From Daedaleopsis sinensis (taxonomy: Eukaryota; Basidiomycota; Agaricomycetes; Polyporales; Polyporaceae): a stretch of DNA of 64,000 nt. This document shows positions 10,501 through 19,600 of the stretch, piece by piece (within the stretch, counting starts at the first letter, position 1; each line of letters begins with the position of its first letter). The position numbers and the translations under genes are program-made. Under the pieces are notes generated by a model. That model was not told the DNA's origin. It worked only from the letters and a program-made list of their open reading frames with translations, and did not search any database. The DNA is taken from assembly GCA_033807695.1 (NCBI GenBank), contig CM066311.1:2542001-2606000 (forward strand). Direction: 5' to 3'.

Positions 10501-10640
10501 AGGAACGTCGTCGACACGATGGGAGACGTTGTCGGCGCTGCCGGGGATGTCGTCGAGGCCTTCGGCGCTGCAGGGGCGGGGAGCTGTGTCCATACCGGGA
10601 AAAAACAGTGGTGGAATGGCAACACAAGTCGGCACCACAT
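7563..10640 (-). CDS. gag-like protein with very long tandem-repeat N-terminus
   Basis: First in-frame ATG downstream of the LTR and primer-binding site is at 10640 (MWCRLVLP), giving about 1025 aa; the open frame runs back into the LTR, but that part is probably untranslated leader. Residues about 20-490 are degenerate repeats of the type PTTSPAAPKAS / PTAPMTSLTVP. The core (about 9175-8545) contains LGGFDALPMRNQRGAP, FYADTDRVLRRFQ, KKKALVMYVPIDLARIF, AFFPGFADGTRWTLSEY and LSQRVQAHLSYK, a helical Gag-like region of the kind found in mushroom LTR elements. The C-terminal 270 residues are Pro/Thr-rich repeats (PTAYTPPNAP). There is no CCHC knuckle and no downstream pol. It presumably assembles into particles with, or competes with, Gag of an autonomous relative. 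Assignment rests on position and fold-like pattern, not on a named domain match. Confidence 0.7.
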   Translation of the reverse strand: MWCRLVLPFHHCFFPVWTQLPAPAAPKASTTSPAAPTTSPIVSTTFLTAPTTPAAPTTSPIVPTMFLTAPKPSPAVPTTSPTAPKASMSPTAPMMSLTVPTMSPAVPMTFRAAPTSAPKASTMSPAAPKASTMSPAEPAAPTTSPIVSTTFLTAPTTPAAPTTSPIVPTMFLTAPKPSPAVPTTSPTAPKASMSPTAPMMSLTVPTMSPAAPTTFRAAPTSAPKASTMSPAAPTASTMSPAEPTTSPIVPTTFLTAPKTSPAVPTTSPTAPKASMSPTAPMTSLTVPTTSPAAPMTFRAAPKASTMSPAAPKASTMSPAEPKASTMSPAEPTTSPIVPTTFLTAPKPSPAVPTTSPTVPKASMSPTAPMTSLTVPTTSPAAPMTFRAAPKASTMSPAAPKASMMSPAEPTTSPIVPTTFLTAPKPSPAVPTTSPTVPKASMSPTAPMTSLTAPTTSPAAPMTFHAALTIPPTAPTTSPAAPKTGSPAVPKTLGGFDALPMRNQRGAPVWETLSSPTKTSVLRFYADTDRVLRRFQVTDEELKKKALVMYVPIDLARIFESNPSYVDPSRTYDDLKCTMLAFFPGFADGTRWTLSEYMTLVGDYQKHNITSLPEYFVFYRRLYPIALYLARNKALPDLTERDVTSLMVAVLDGRLSQRVQAHLSYKVTRAPGDPYRMEEVHEAIIYCLGEGDPFGLPYKQSFRPALPTAYASPNALPTAYTSPNTPVPPKSSTLPTAYTPPNAPLPTLTACAPPITSILPTSTTLPTTCALPNAPFRPVLPALPTICSSPNTPMPPKLMASPTTHTPPNASSWPTACPTTCTPPIISIPPRSPTFPINYTSPIAPLLPTLTTSPTTYASPNVPFRPVLPALPMTYASPNAPIPPTSTTFPMTGSPPNAPFRPVLPALPTIYSSPNTSIPPESSTLPTAYTPPNAPMPTLTACAPPITSMPPRSSTFPAMYTTLTPMVHTPPTFTTYTPLSFCPSHVIPSHLFHQSADTSPNSPRGLCRRSTVVGDILSMTGSLVRG
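7700..8540 (-). repeat. Pro/Thr-coding tandem repeats in the 3' part of gag
   Basis: Imperfect repeats of roughly 60 bp, recognisable by CGGCGGTATGGAAGTG and GCGTAAG.C.TCGG words on the plus strand and PTAYTPPNAP-type peptides on the minus strand. Copies are more diverged than in the 9.2-10.6 kb array. Confidence 0.6.
9175..10590 (-). repeat. hierarchical tandem-repeat array in the 5' part of gag
   Basis: Basic units of about 27-30 bp around TCGGCRCTGYGRGGGACRTC are arranged in higher-order blocks of about 235-320 bp. The marker GCCTTCGGC(A/G)CTGTAGGGG appears five times (near 9329, 9560, 9821, 10069, 10382). Unit lengths are mostly multiples of three and lack stops, leaving three overlapping open frames (gag and a second frame on minus, one on plus). 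Confidence 0.85.
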
Positions 10641-10691
10641 CAGGCAGCTTGCTGGCAACGAAGCCCTGGCTGGAGGTGGTCGGCTGTGAAA

Positions 10692-10709
10692 CCCTCGCGG
10701 TGGGCTCCA
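10692..10709 (-). other. primer-binding site
   Basis: Minus-strand TGGAGCCCACCGCGAGGG starts three bases downstream of the 5' LTR end. TGG complements a tRNA 3'-CCA, as required for a tRNA primer. I cannot name the tRNA with confidence. Confidence 0.65.
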
Positions 10710-10712
10710 AAA

Positions 10713-11752
10713 TGATGTGTCTACTGTAGATCTAAGGCTGTACCCAACCAAAAGACCACAGGAAAACAAAAGAAGGAGGGAGTCCAGCTGATTCCCAACC
10801 AGGGCAACGCACCAGGCAAGCATCGAACCATTGACGAAGAGTGCGAAGAGCGCCGAAAGGACACTGGCGAGCCCTGCGGGGAGTGCGTCGGGGAACGTGT
10901 CGGGGAGTGTGTCGGGGAACGTGTCGGGGGGTGCGTCGGGGAACATATCAGGGAGTGCATTGGGGCGAGCATCGGGGGAACCATCGGGGAAAGCGTCGGG
11001 GGAACCATCGGGGAAAGCGTCGGGGAAAGCGTCGGGGGAACCATCGGGGAAAGCGTCGGGGAAAGTGTCGGGGGAAGTGTCGGGGGAAGTGTCGGGGGAA
11101 GCGTCGGGGAAGGGATGGCAGTATGTGAAATAAAGAGTCAGGCATAAGAAGAGCGCCGATAAGCGCACAGTGTCGGCGAGTGGAAACCCGATGTCGGCGA
11201 GTGGAAACCCGATGTCGGCGATGGGAAAGGCATCGGCAAGAAGTCTAGACCCTGCTAGCATCACTGAGAACTGAACCCTGCCGGGGCCAAGGGGGAGGCT
11301 CGATTCCTGAGGCACCTACTCTAAAGATATACAGACCACAACTAAGCTACTGATCTCCGATGCCTCGGCATACCGCCGAACACGTGATACTGCTGGAGAT
11401 ACTGGGCCGAGACCCAGAGGCCTGTGTCTAATAGCTCTAGACCCATAGTGGCTGTGCCCTGCACATCGCCGAACAGCCCTCGGCCGAGTTGTCTGCGCAG
11501 ACCGCCGAACCTGTCTGGAGGGTGCCGATGTCGGTGATACTACTGTAGGCCACTGAATCTCGGTGCTGCGCCGATGCAAGGGGAGCGTCGGGGGTGCACT
11601 GCTGGTAGACCGTGTGGATAGGAATAGGAGGGGAAGGTGTGTGAAGTGAGGTTTATCGGGCTGCTGTCGGCGATGGTGTCGGCGATGTACCGGTGTGATG
11701 TCGGGGGTGTAATAGAGCTCCGTGCATGCTTGGGCCGAGAGGAGGCCCAACA
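10713..11752 (-). repeat. 5' LTR (minus-strand element)
   Basis: 1040 bp, same length and ends as 6490-7529. As the upstream LTR for the minus-strand gag it should carry the promoter. Confidence 0.93.
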
Positions 11753-11756
11753 CCGG
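11753..11756. repeat. target site duplication CCGG, right
   Basis: CCGG immediately follows the CA of the right LTR and continues into the family E coding frame. Confidence 0.85.
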
Positions 11757-12789
11757 GGATAGAGACGCTCCTCAATCTTCTTGATATATGGATGCGGTTG
11801 TCCTTCACCGTTCAGGTACAGTTTATAAATGTACGGTGCTTCGGGCCTCGGGGGGGTTGTCAGAGCAAGCTTACAGTCTGTTGTCGCTTCAGGCGCAAAG
11901 GGGCGTAGGAAAGGATATTGCTGGCACAGAGAGTGAATGGCACGCTCATTACCCCACCGGATTGTCAGCGGGACCTTCGCTTGTCGGATGATGGGGAGGT
12001 GATCAAGCCATCTGCAGGATGTAGGGTCCACGATAGCTCCTACCCGGAGCCCATGTGAGAAGTTTGCGATTAGGGAGCTGTTCAGCACGTCGATCAACGA
12101 GGATGGTATCCCTTCTTTCTCCAGTAGCGGCACCCAAGGCGGCACACCGGTGGGATTCGACATTGTAATCGGCGACGTCGCGATGCACACAGCTAACGCC
12201 AGGGAACAGCGCACGGCTAGTATCATCATTGCTTCTCGGGACCTCCTGATGGCTGCAAGGGCTCTGGGCCTGGACAAGTGCATGTCGAGGTACCTGTAAT
12301 ATGACGGGTAGGGCCATGGCTCATGCATATTGATGGACGAAGCAGCACGGCTGTTTTGTAGGAGAAGGAGGCGGTCGGAAGCAGCAGCTAGAAGGGTTTC
12401 TAACTGCTTCCATGATCGGCGCAGCTCAAGAGGTAGGGCCCATGTGCCGTTATCGTGTTGAACTGGATGGAGGGTATGGCTCTCACAGCACAACCGGCTC
12501 AGTAAGGGATCGTGCAGAGGTGGGGTTCGCAGGAGGTAGGCAAGTTCCGGAGCTTCCACAGTTGCGTACTGTGGCCTGAGCAGGTCTCGAAGAGATTTTG
12601 TATCGATTGGATTGGTGTCGACGTAGGCCGGTAAGTGAATGGCATCTGGAACATTGGTTACGGTGTAGAGACTCCTGCTGCTGTCGGTAAATGTGTAGGT
12701 GCGTTCCCTCCTAATTCGATTTATCAATTAGTGTGATTCGATTCCAAAGAGATGCTATGATACATGCCAAACATCGTCTCGCTTGCTGT

Positions 12790-13609
12790 GGTTCATCTGG
12801 CTGACCTGTGTGAAGACAGTGTCAATAAGATCGCCCCAAACTCTGTGGCATAGCCTGCACAGTTCAATCATGAAACTGTTCGTCGGGGACTTACCTCCAT
12901 GAACACGGCTTTGCGAATGTTATACGGACCAGACCAGAAGCAGATAGTATATTCACTGTGTGCAAGAAATATATCGGTCGGAGTTGGTTTACAAGAGAAC
13001 AACATAGTGTATGTTTCTTAATCGACAATGTCGCTTACCTTGGATTCTTACTTCTATGAAACCAGATTTAGAACCAGCGGAGACCACAGATGTCGTGCAG
13101 ATATTTCAACTGCCTTTATGGTCAGATTACATGGGTGATTCGCCTGTCACATGGACAGTGTATGTTCTAATACTGACCGGGTGTGCGAGGTATGCCTTCA
13201 GAACCTCTAAGTCTTAATACCAGCGCATTGACAGTGTCTAAAGCTCACTTATTGATCTTTGACAATGTCTTACTACAGTATAGCAGTAGCTTACAGTGAT
13301 TCGAGTGACTCTACACCTCGTCAAATGAGATGGAGAGCACCGGTGCGATGGTGGTAAGATGCAAAGGACGTGAGCAAAGAGCGAGAAGTCCGAGGCATCT
13401 ATAAAGGGTATGCTGTGCAGGGACACCACGTGCTCAGAGAACCCCACGTGCTGTGTAGAGACGCTCAAGTGCTGTGCATAGACGCCAACTGCCTTACTTG
13501 GTTTGGAGTGGGCCATTCCTGGCAAGGACGATTGATGAGGATGGGGGGACTGAGGAGCTGATATGTTAGATGATAGATAGTAATAATAAATTATAAGATG
13601 TAATATAAC
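12790..13609. other. intergenic region between family E (left) and the left Helitron gene
   Basis: No convincing gene. At 13424-13490 there are about three imperfect copies of a 20-bp unit (CACGTGCTGTGTAGAGACGC). This stretch should contain the 3' end of the Helitron if the helicase gene is close to its terminus, but I could not fix a CTRR end with hairpin. Confidence 0.4.
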
Positions 13610-16600
13610 CTAAAGCTTAGTATACAGTAGAATGCTCATCTTATACTTACCGGCCTCCTGCAATTTTTTCCCTGACCAGTTGACAATATTACCGTAGTAC
13701 AGAACCTTCCCATCATTTTCTGCACCATCGTGGTACCAGACATCTCCTGACTTGTCAATAAACCTGCAGACAAAGTGAGAAGGAGTAAAGTAGATTATAC
13801 CACACAGCCGGTACATCTGGTCAATATCAGGCCATACAATCTGAGACTCTACTGTTATTTTCTGCTGTGCACGAATAGCTATAATGTTAGGTGAGTCGGT
13901 ATAAGATAATGACCTGTGCATTTGACGCTTGCATTGTGGGCATTTCTTCTCAGATTTCTGGGAGAGCAAAGCACTGATCCATTGTGTGACTGTTTTCCCT
14001 TGATATCTACCGGATGTGGCTGGACTATTTTTCCACACATAGTCATCACAAATCCATACTGCTTCAGCTTTGCTATTAGCAGGGCCATCATGGTCACATG
14101 CTCGGCATTTGTAGCACTGCTGTAGAATAGGGATGTCAATCTTGATAATGTTCTCTAATAAGAGATATATATCAGTAGGCTCGCTCCCCCGAGGTCCTAG
14201 GTCAGGATGTGACACAGCCAATCTATTTCTCAATGTATCCCGTGCTCTCTGCAAAGTCATTGACTTGTTGTCCGGAAGAGTACCATCAAACAATACACCT
14301 AAGTCCGTGAGAATTTGACTTTGCTCTGGCATGTGATGTATCCATGCCTCACGGCAGTCAGTATACAGGGTGAGCAACACAGTAAGCAGACTATCATATG
14401 CACAACTGTGGTTGACAGAATCCCATGGAAAGCCTGCAAACATCTTGCCTGCTGGAGGTTTGGTTACTTTGATTCTCTTAGCTGGCTGAGGCTTTGTGGT
14501 CTGTTCAATCTCAGTCTCCTCATCCCGCTTACGCTTAGTAGCATTAGTTCTTGTAACATTGCTGACAGTCTGTAATGCTTGTGACCCCTGTGCGGATACA
14601 AATGCAGTCCTATCCCTTTTGACTTGCGGCTTTTCAACTTTCTCCTTGGTGCCGCTGTCAGCCTTGTCGGCCTTGCTGGATGACTGGTCTTTGGAAATTT
14701 TCACCAAAGTCCAGGGAGTATCTTCGGTCACCTTTTGAATTGGGAAAGGATCACTAGCAGTCCACTTCAGAGCACTGTGGATAGTCTTGGGTACAAATTT
14801 TTCACCTTTCCATTGGCGGAAAGAATGAATAAGTTCATTTCTTGTAATTCCCGATACTTCGGGTGATATAGTACCAAGGTACCGCATTTTTGTGATTTCA
14901 TCCAGCAACTCTAGCTCTCTAAACTCTTGCCTCAATGAGCCTGCAATACCTCCTGTCAATTTCCCGCTGTCAAATGACTGGACAATGATAGTTCCCTCAA
15001 GAGTTGAACCCCGTGACAAGCAAGTGTATACAGACTGGTGTGTTTGACAATTCTGCAGGTCACACACATTACTGGGCCTTGTACGTCCCTGTGAAGCAAA
15101 GTCTGTCATAGCAAAGTTGGGTACTACCGGTACTTGGTCACGGTTTATTTCTAGTAGCATTCCATTGGGGAGTTTGCACTTCACTTTCTTGTTTACATGC
15201 GAAAGTGGGACAACATTCTCTGGAAGACCAGGGAGTTTTATCGGAGTGGGAGCAGCTGTGAGCTTGACAAAAAGTGTCTCTAATGCAAATTTATCCTCAG
15301 TGATAGGCCGTGATGTCCATCCTACTACTATTCCTTCCGCACCATTGGTAACTGAGCACTCCGTAGCTTCATTGACTTTGATCATCACCGGCAGTCCAAT
15401 GCATATACTCAACTGCCCGGGGTGATGCTCAGTAAGTTCATGGGATAAATCCCATAGCCGGGTCTGCAATTCTTCATTGACAATATTGGTAGAACGATGC
15501 GGGTTGACCTTCTTCTTGCGCTGATGTTTAGGCAGGTTCTTGTCATCGGACTCCGATGCTAGTTTGTCAACAGAGTAGAATGTATGCAACGCCTGGTTAT
15601 TCTCCCTAGCAAATCGCTTTGACCCCAGTCTATTGATAGCATCTCTGTAGGAATTATATGTGGTAATTACCGATACATTTCTGAACCTAGGCTGATTAAT
15701 TTTGGGATGCTTCTTGCCTTTACCAGCCACCCGTGATTGGATTAGCTTAATATCAGCCTCAGTACATGCTCTATATCTCAGATTCTCTAGTGCAGTTCTC
15801 AACTTTGCATCCTCGGGTTTTTGTGACCGCTGCCGCATATTTTCCCTAAGGATAACTACTGTAGTAAACTGGTGCCAAAGTGCCTTACCAATAGAGGACT
15901 TCTGCTTCTTGTGATCATGTGTTTTGTGAATAACTCTTCCGACTTCATGCGAGTATAGTGGCTTTGCTTGGACTGCTGGTGGTAATTGAGCAAAATCTCC
16001 AGCACAAATAATATTTATACCACCAAATGGAGTTCCATCATTCTTGAGAGCAGCACACATTTTCGCACAAATGTTGTACATACTGAAGCAGTCCAGCATA
16101 CTGATCTCATCGATGAATATATACTCCACATTCATAAGTCGACTTCGCACTTGCATCACATTAGCCACTGACTCGGTTGAATCAGCTTTGCTAAACCCTA
16201 GCATCGAATGATAAGTAGATCCACCTATCAGGGAGGCAGCTGAACCGGTTGGGGCCAGACACATGAACCTATAGGATTCATTTCTCTCTCCAAAGAAGTG
16301 GGTCAATGCTTTGATTACTTGTGATTTTCCAGTACCAGCCATCCCTCCAAGGTACATTTTGAGATGTTCTCCACAAGAGTCTATAGCATGATTGGCTACA
16401 ATTCTAAATGCTCGCTCTTGAGCCTCATTCAAACTGAACTTGACTACCGTATTCTCAATAAGTTCCTTGGCCTGAGGGTCGGTAGCTTGGAAATTCTTGT
16501 CCATGAAGTATTGTTTATCAACCAGTTTGACGGAGTCAATCTCATGATTTACAGGCAGTGCATTTGTAATATTCTTTGGAGGTTTGCTCTTAGCTTCTGC

Positions 16601-19600
16601 ATCTCGGGCGTCTAATATCTTCTGTCGAGCTTCAGTGAGTACTTGACGCCATTCTGATGCTGACTTGTCCTCAGGTACGGTCAATCTCTTTGGAATATTC
16701 GACAGATTGACCAACTTATCCTTATCCTGCTGCATTTTATCCATCCATCCCGCTTCCATCATTATATTCTCTGCTTTACCACTGCGTGCTAATCGGATTA
16801 TCTCTGACCGGCTGATATCTTTCCACTCCTTACTGTTTACTATATCATCTTCTCTATCTTGTACCGAAGAAGTAGTATCAAATGTATAGTGTTGGACTTC
16901 CATCTCATCCAAGTCATCACGGCTCATGTGGTACGAGCCAGACCCTTTCTCTAACTGTTTCCGCATAGCTGAGAAATCATCACGGGCATCATTGCACTCG
17001 TATCTAATGTGGAAAAACCTCATAATTTCCTCCTGCCTGTCTGTGAACTGATGAGCTCTGAATGCCTCATCCCATAGCATCTCAGCACTGTGTCGTAAGT
17101 CTGATCCTGATCTCCATGGCTTGAATAGTGTAAGCATTGTCATACAATATTCCTCTCTGCTGCCCTGATCTTTCCGTGGCAGTGGTCCTCCCACAAAGTT
17201 GGGCACAAATGAATCCTCTTCATTCTGCAAGCATACTTCATGACTACGGCACTGCGGGTGCTCAGCATGGAAAATAAAGTATGAAGGGGTCTTGGACTTT
17301 GGAGTTATCTCAGAGATATAATCTTTCTCAAGCGCCTTAGCTGTGGTCGCAGTGGCTGTGGTAAGTAATAGTTCATCTTCAGATTCCTCTACCTCTGCTG
17401 GAAGGGTCCGTGTGCTTCGCACAGGCTTGGGAGAAGATGACAGCAGCAGCTCATCCTCAGAATCTTCCTCTTCTTCTTGAGCTAAGGAAGGTCTGCCACC
17501 ACCGCGTAAACTTGGATGTCTGCTAGTACTCTTCGAAGTGGATTCATAACCGCTATCATCATCCTCATCTACATGTGCATGCACTGGTGACTCATCAATG
17601 GTATAGTTGTTCTCAAACTCATCATCACTATCATTTACCATTAACTTTTGAGGGACAGCAAACTTCCTACGCCGCTTTGGAATTGGTCTCTTATGATATT
17701 TTCTTACCCAATCATATATGCACACATTCTCATGCTCCAGCGGTCTATACATATAATCTAATACAGGAGAAATAGGCACAATACGAGTCTTTCCTTGACC
17801 TGCTTGTTCGTGATCCAAACCTAAAACTACAGTAGTCTTCCCATCCTCTACAATATTTTTAGAATCATCCCATGCTCGCATTACCTCATAAACATAACCC
17901 CTCCAGAAGCAAGTTCTAAACTGGTGTCCCGTGTAGTGATCAGGGTGTTTTAGCAGGTACATAGCTGCCATAGGCCCTCCTATCTCTGATGCAGCAGTCA
18001 ATGCATTAACCATCTTAGTCATGATGCTACGTGCTTTACTCTTATCAGCCTTGATATTTCCAACTATCTCTGGGTTGCGGTCAAATACATTTTGAATGGA
18101 TTGAAACATAACATGAGTTTTCAGTGGAGTCTTCGTAATGTAGTCAGCAACATATGCAATGACAGATTTGATGGCTGTTCCAGACATCAAACTGGTCACA
18201 TCATGGTTGCACCGGAGAAGGTATGACACTGCAGGTGTGAATGTATTCAGCCATGCCTCGCCTTTTTTCAGTATTAATGCACCGGTCTCAGGGTCAACCT
18301 GAGTAGTAGGAAAGGTGTCTCGAGGAAATCTTGCTTTGCACACCTTTGTGATAGGGTCTGTGCAGCCTCGATTATCCACCTCATTCATGCCACTATTTTT
18401 GGCTCCCTGAGGTACCTTGGAACCTTTGCTCCGTGACACGCAGCGATGTACATTAGACAAGTATAGAATCTCGTTGACTTCTTTGCAGTAGTTGCTCCAC
18501 CAATTCTTATACTCAATACATTGGGTGCAATCGGGCTGCTCTTCTTCATGAGAACACTTATCTGGAGGTGGTTGTGGTAAAGTCTCAGTAGGAGGGATGC
18601 GGAATGGATTTTTCTCATTAATCTCCTTTAGTTCAGCTGCAACTGTCTCCATATCACTGTCTAGGAACTCTCCTTTGTGAGCACTCTCAAGATACTCTAC
18701 CATGGCTTTCTGGAAGTCTGAGCCAGGATCCATAATCTTATCTCTTACTTCCTGTGGCGTCAAAGAGTTTTTAATCCATAGTAGCATATGAAGATGCAGT
18801 GTGAGTCGACCCTGTTGTTCCACAGTACCGTAATATCCTGAAGTCTCTCCGTACAGTCCAGGACGGTCCAAACCCACACCTAGAACATGCTTTACAAATA
18901 AGTCAACCATTGCCTTAAAGAATCTCGCCCCTGCAACAGGATTATTTGCAATGAGATTCATACGTTCATCTTTATCACGGAATTTGGGGACAAATGTTTC
19001 ATTGGTGTCTGCAAAGTAGAGAGCTAGTGGGTGCTTGACATCAGCTGGTGCAAATGTGATAAACCATGATGGCGCTCCAAGGTATGACACTAAGGACCAT
19101 ATCTCATTTCTCATGTACTTTTTACTCGTAATAGATCCTTGAACTTTGTAGTTTACGTGGTCAAGATCATTAAGTATCTTGAAGCAAGCTTTCTCTTCGT
19201 CTGTTTCGGGCTTGACTGGACCATTCTTCAAGCGCTCCACAATCTCTGTCAGTGTCTGATGGCTTAGATTTGCGATACGGTCAGCAATCTCATTGAACTT
19301 GCTTTTGTCAGCTAGTAAGTAGCCTGCGGTAGTCGCTTTCTTAATCTGCTCATGATTTAGTGCGACTAGAGGGAATAAAGGCTCTAATTGGAACCGTTTA
19401 TCATGATACATCAGCAACTGCTGCTTCCGCTTTTCCTCTGAAACAGTTTTATAACCCATTACATTACGAAGCCCTCCAAGTCCATAGGGGAAAAGCCAAG
19501 GAAACATTTGAGGATATAGTTGGGGATTGTCATAAATACTCTCTGGCTGCTCAGCTTGACCGATACCAAGCACTTTGCCACCTGACTTGAAGTACTCCAC

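Larger units (their letters stand above)
6490..11752 (-). mobile_element. gag-only non-autonomous LTR retrotransposon
   Basis: A 5263-bp element with two 1040-bp direct LTRs (6490-7529 and 10713-11752), 4-bp CCGG target duplications, a primer-binding site three bases inside the 5' LTR and a purine tract against the 3' LTR. Transcription direction is minus: on that strand LTRs start TGTTGGGC and end ACATCA. The 3.18-kb interior holds a single gag-like frame. I find no protease, reverse transcriptase, RNase H or integrase motif on either strand, so it must be mobilised in trans. This is the architecture described as TR-GAG. The LTRs look almost identical, pointing to a recent insertion. Confidence 0.92.
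4785..12710 (-). pseudogene. family E gene, left copy, interrupted by an LTR retrotransposon
   Basis: Homologue of the intact E gene at 34849-37536. The 5' part (12710 down to 11753) encodes RERTYTFTD..PDAIHL..NPIDTKSLRDLLRPQY..SHGLRVGAIVDP. The 3' part (6485 down to 5003) encodes PGESRRDFLARMKRR..QRARRLDRE..SAAVPGLWHAYG. A last exon (4945-4785) follows an intron (5002-4946) and encodes ISWWPKPS..GMYTGIWTPRNEEWFQSRL. Between them lies a 5.26-kb LTR element flanked by CCGG. Counting one CCGG once, the two parts give an exon of 2441 nt with the same phase as the intact homologue (2297 nt; both leave one base over). This shows that the insertion alone broke the frame. The first coding exon, expected just upstream of the AG at 12712-12711, is not resolved; an ATG lies near 12786 but no clean donor follows. 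Function unknown. Confidence 0.85.

Noticed and set aside
9136..10689. 517-codon plus-strand ORF (GDVVGTVGDVIGAVGD repeats)
   Set aside because: Opposite strand of the same array; no start context, introns or unique sequence.
8923..10710. 595-codon minus-strand ORF (DDVPRSADDVPHSAEG repeats)
   Set aside because: Alternative frame through the gag repeat array; it ends inside the Gag core, which is in the other frame. Open only because the repeats lack stops.
10641..11315. Extension of the gag ORF into the LTR (MPQESSLPLGPG...)
   Set aside because: Lies in the LTR and crosses the primer-binding site; it should be promoter or untranslated leader. The same LTR frame also appears in the other LTR (7092-6457), where it runs into flanking DNA.
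4785..12710. Two separate genes (490-codon and 395-codon ORFs)
   Set aside because: They are the two halves of one family E gene: homology to 34849-37536, CCGG duplication and splice phase all agree.
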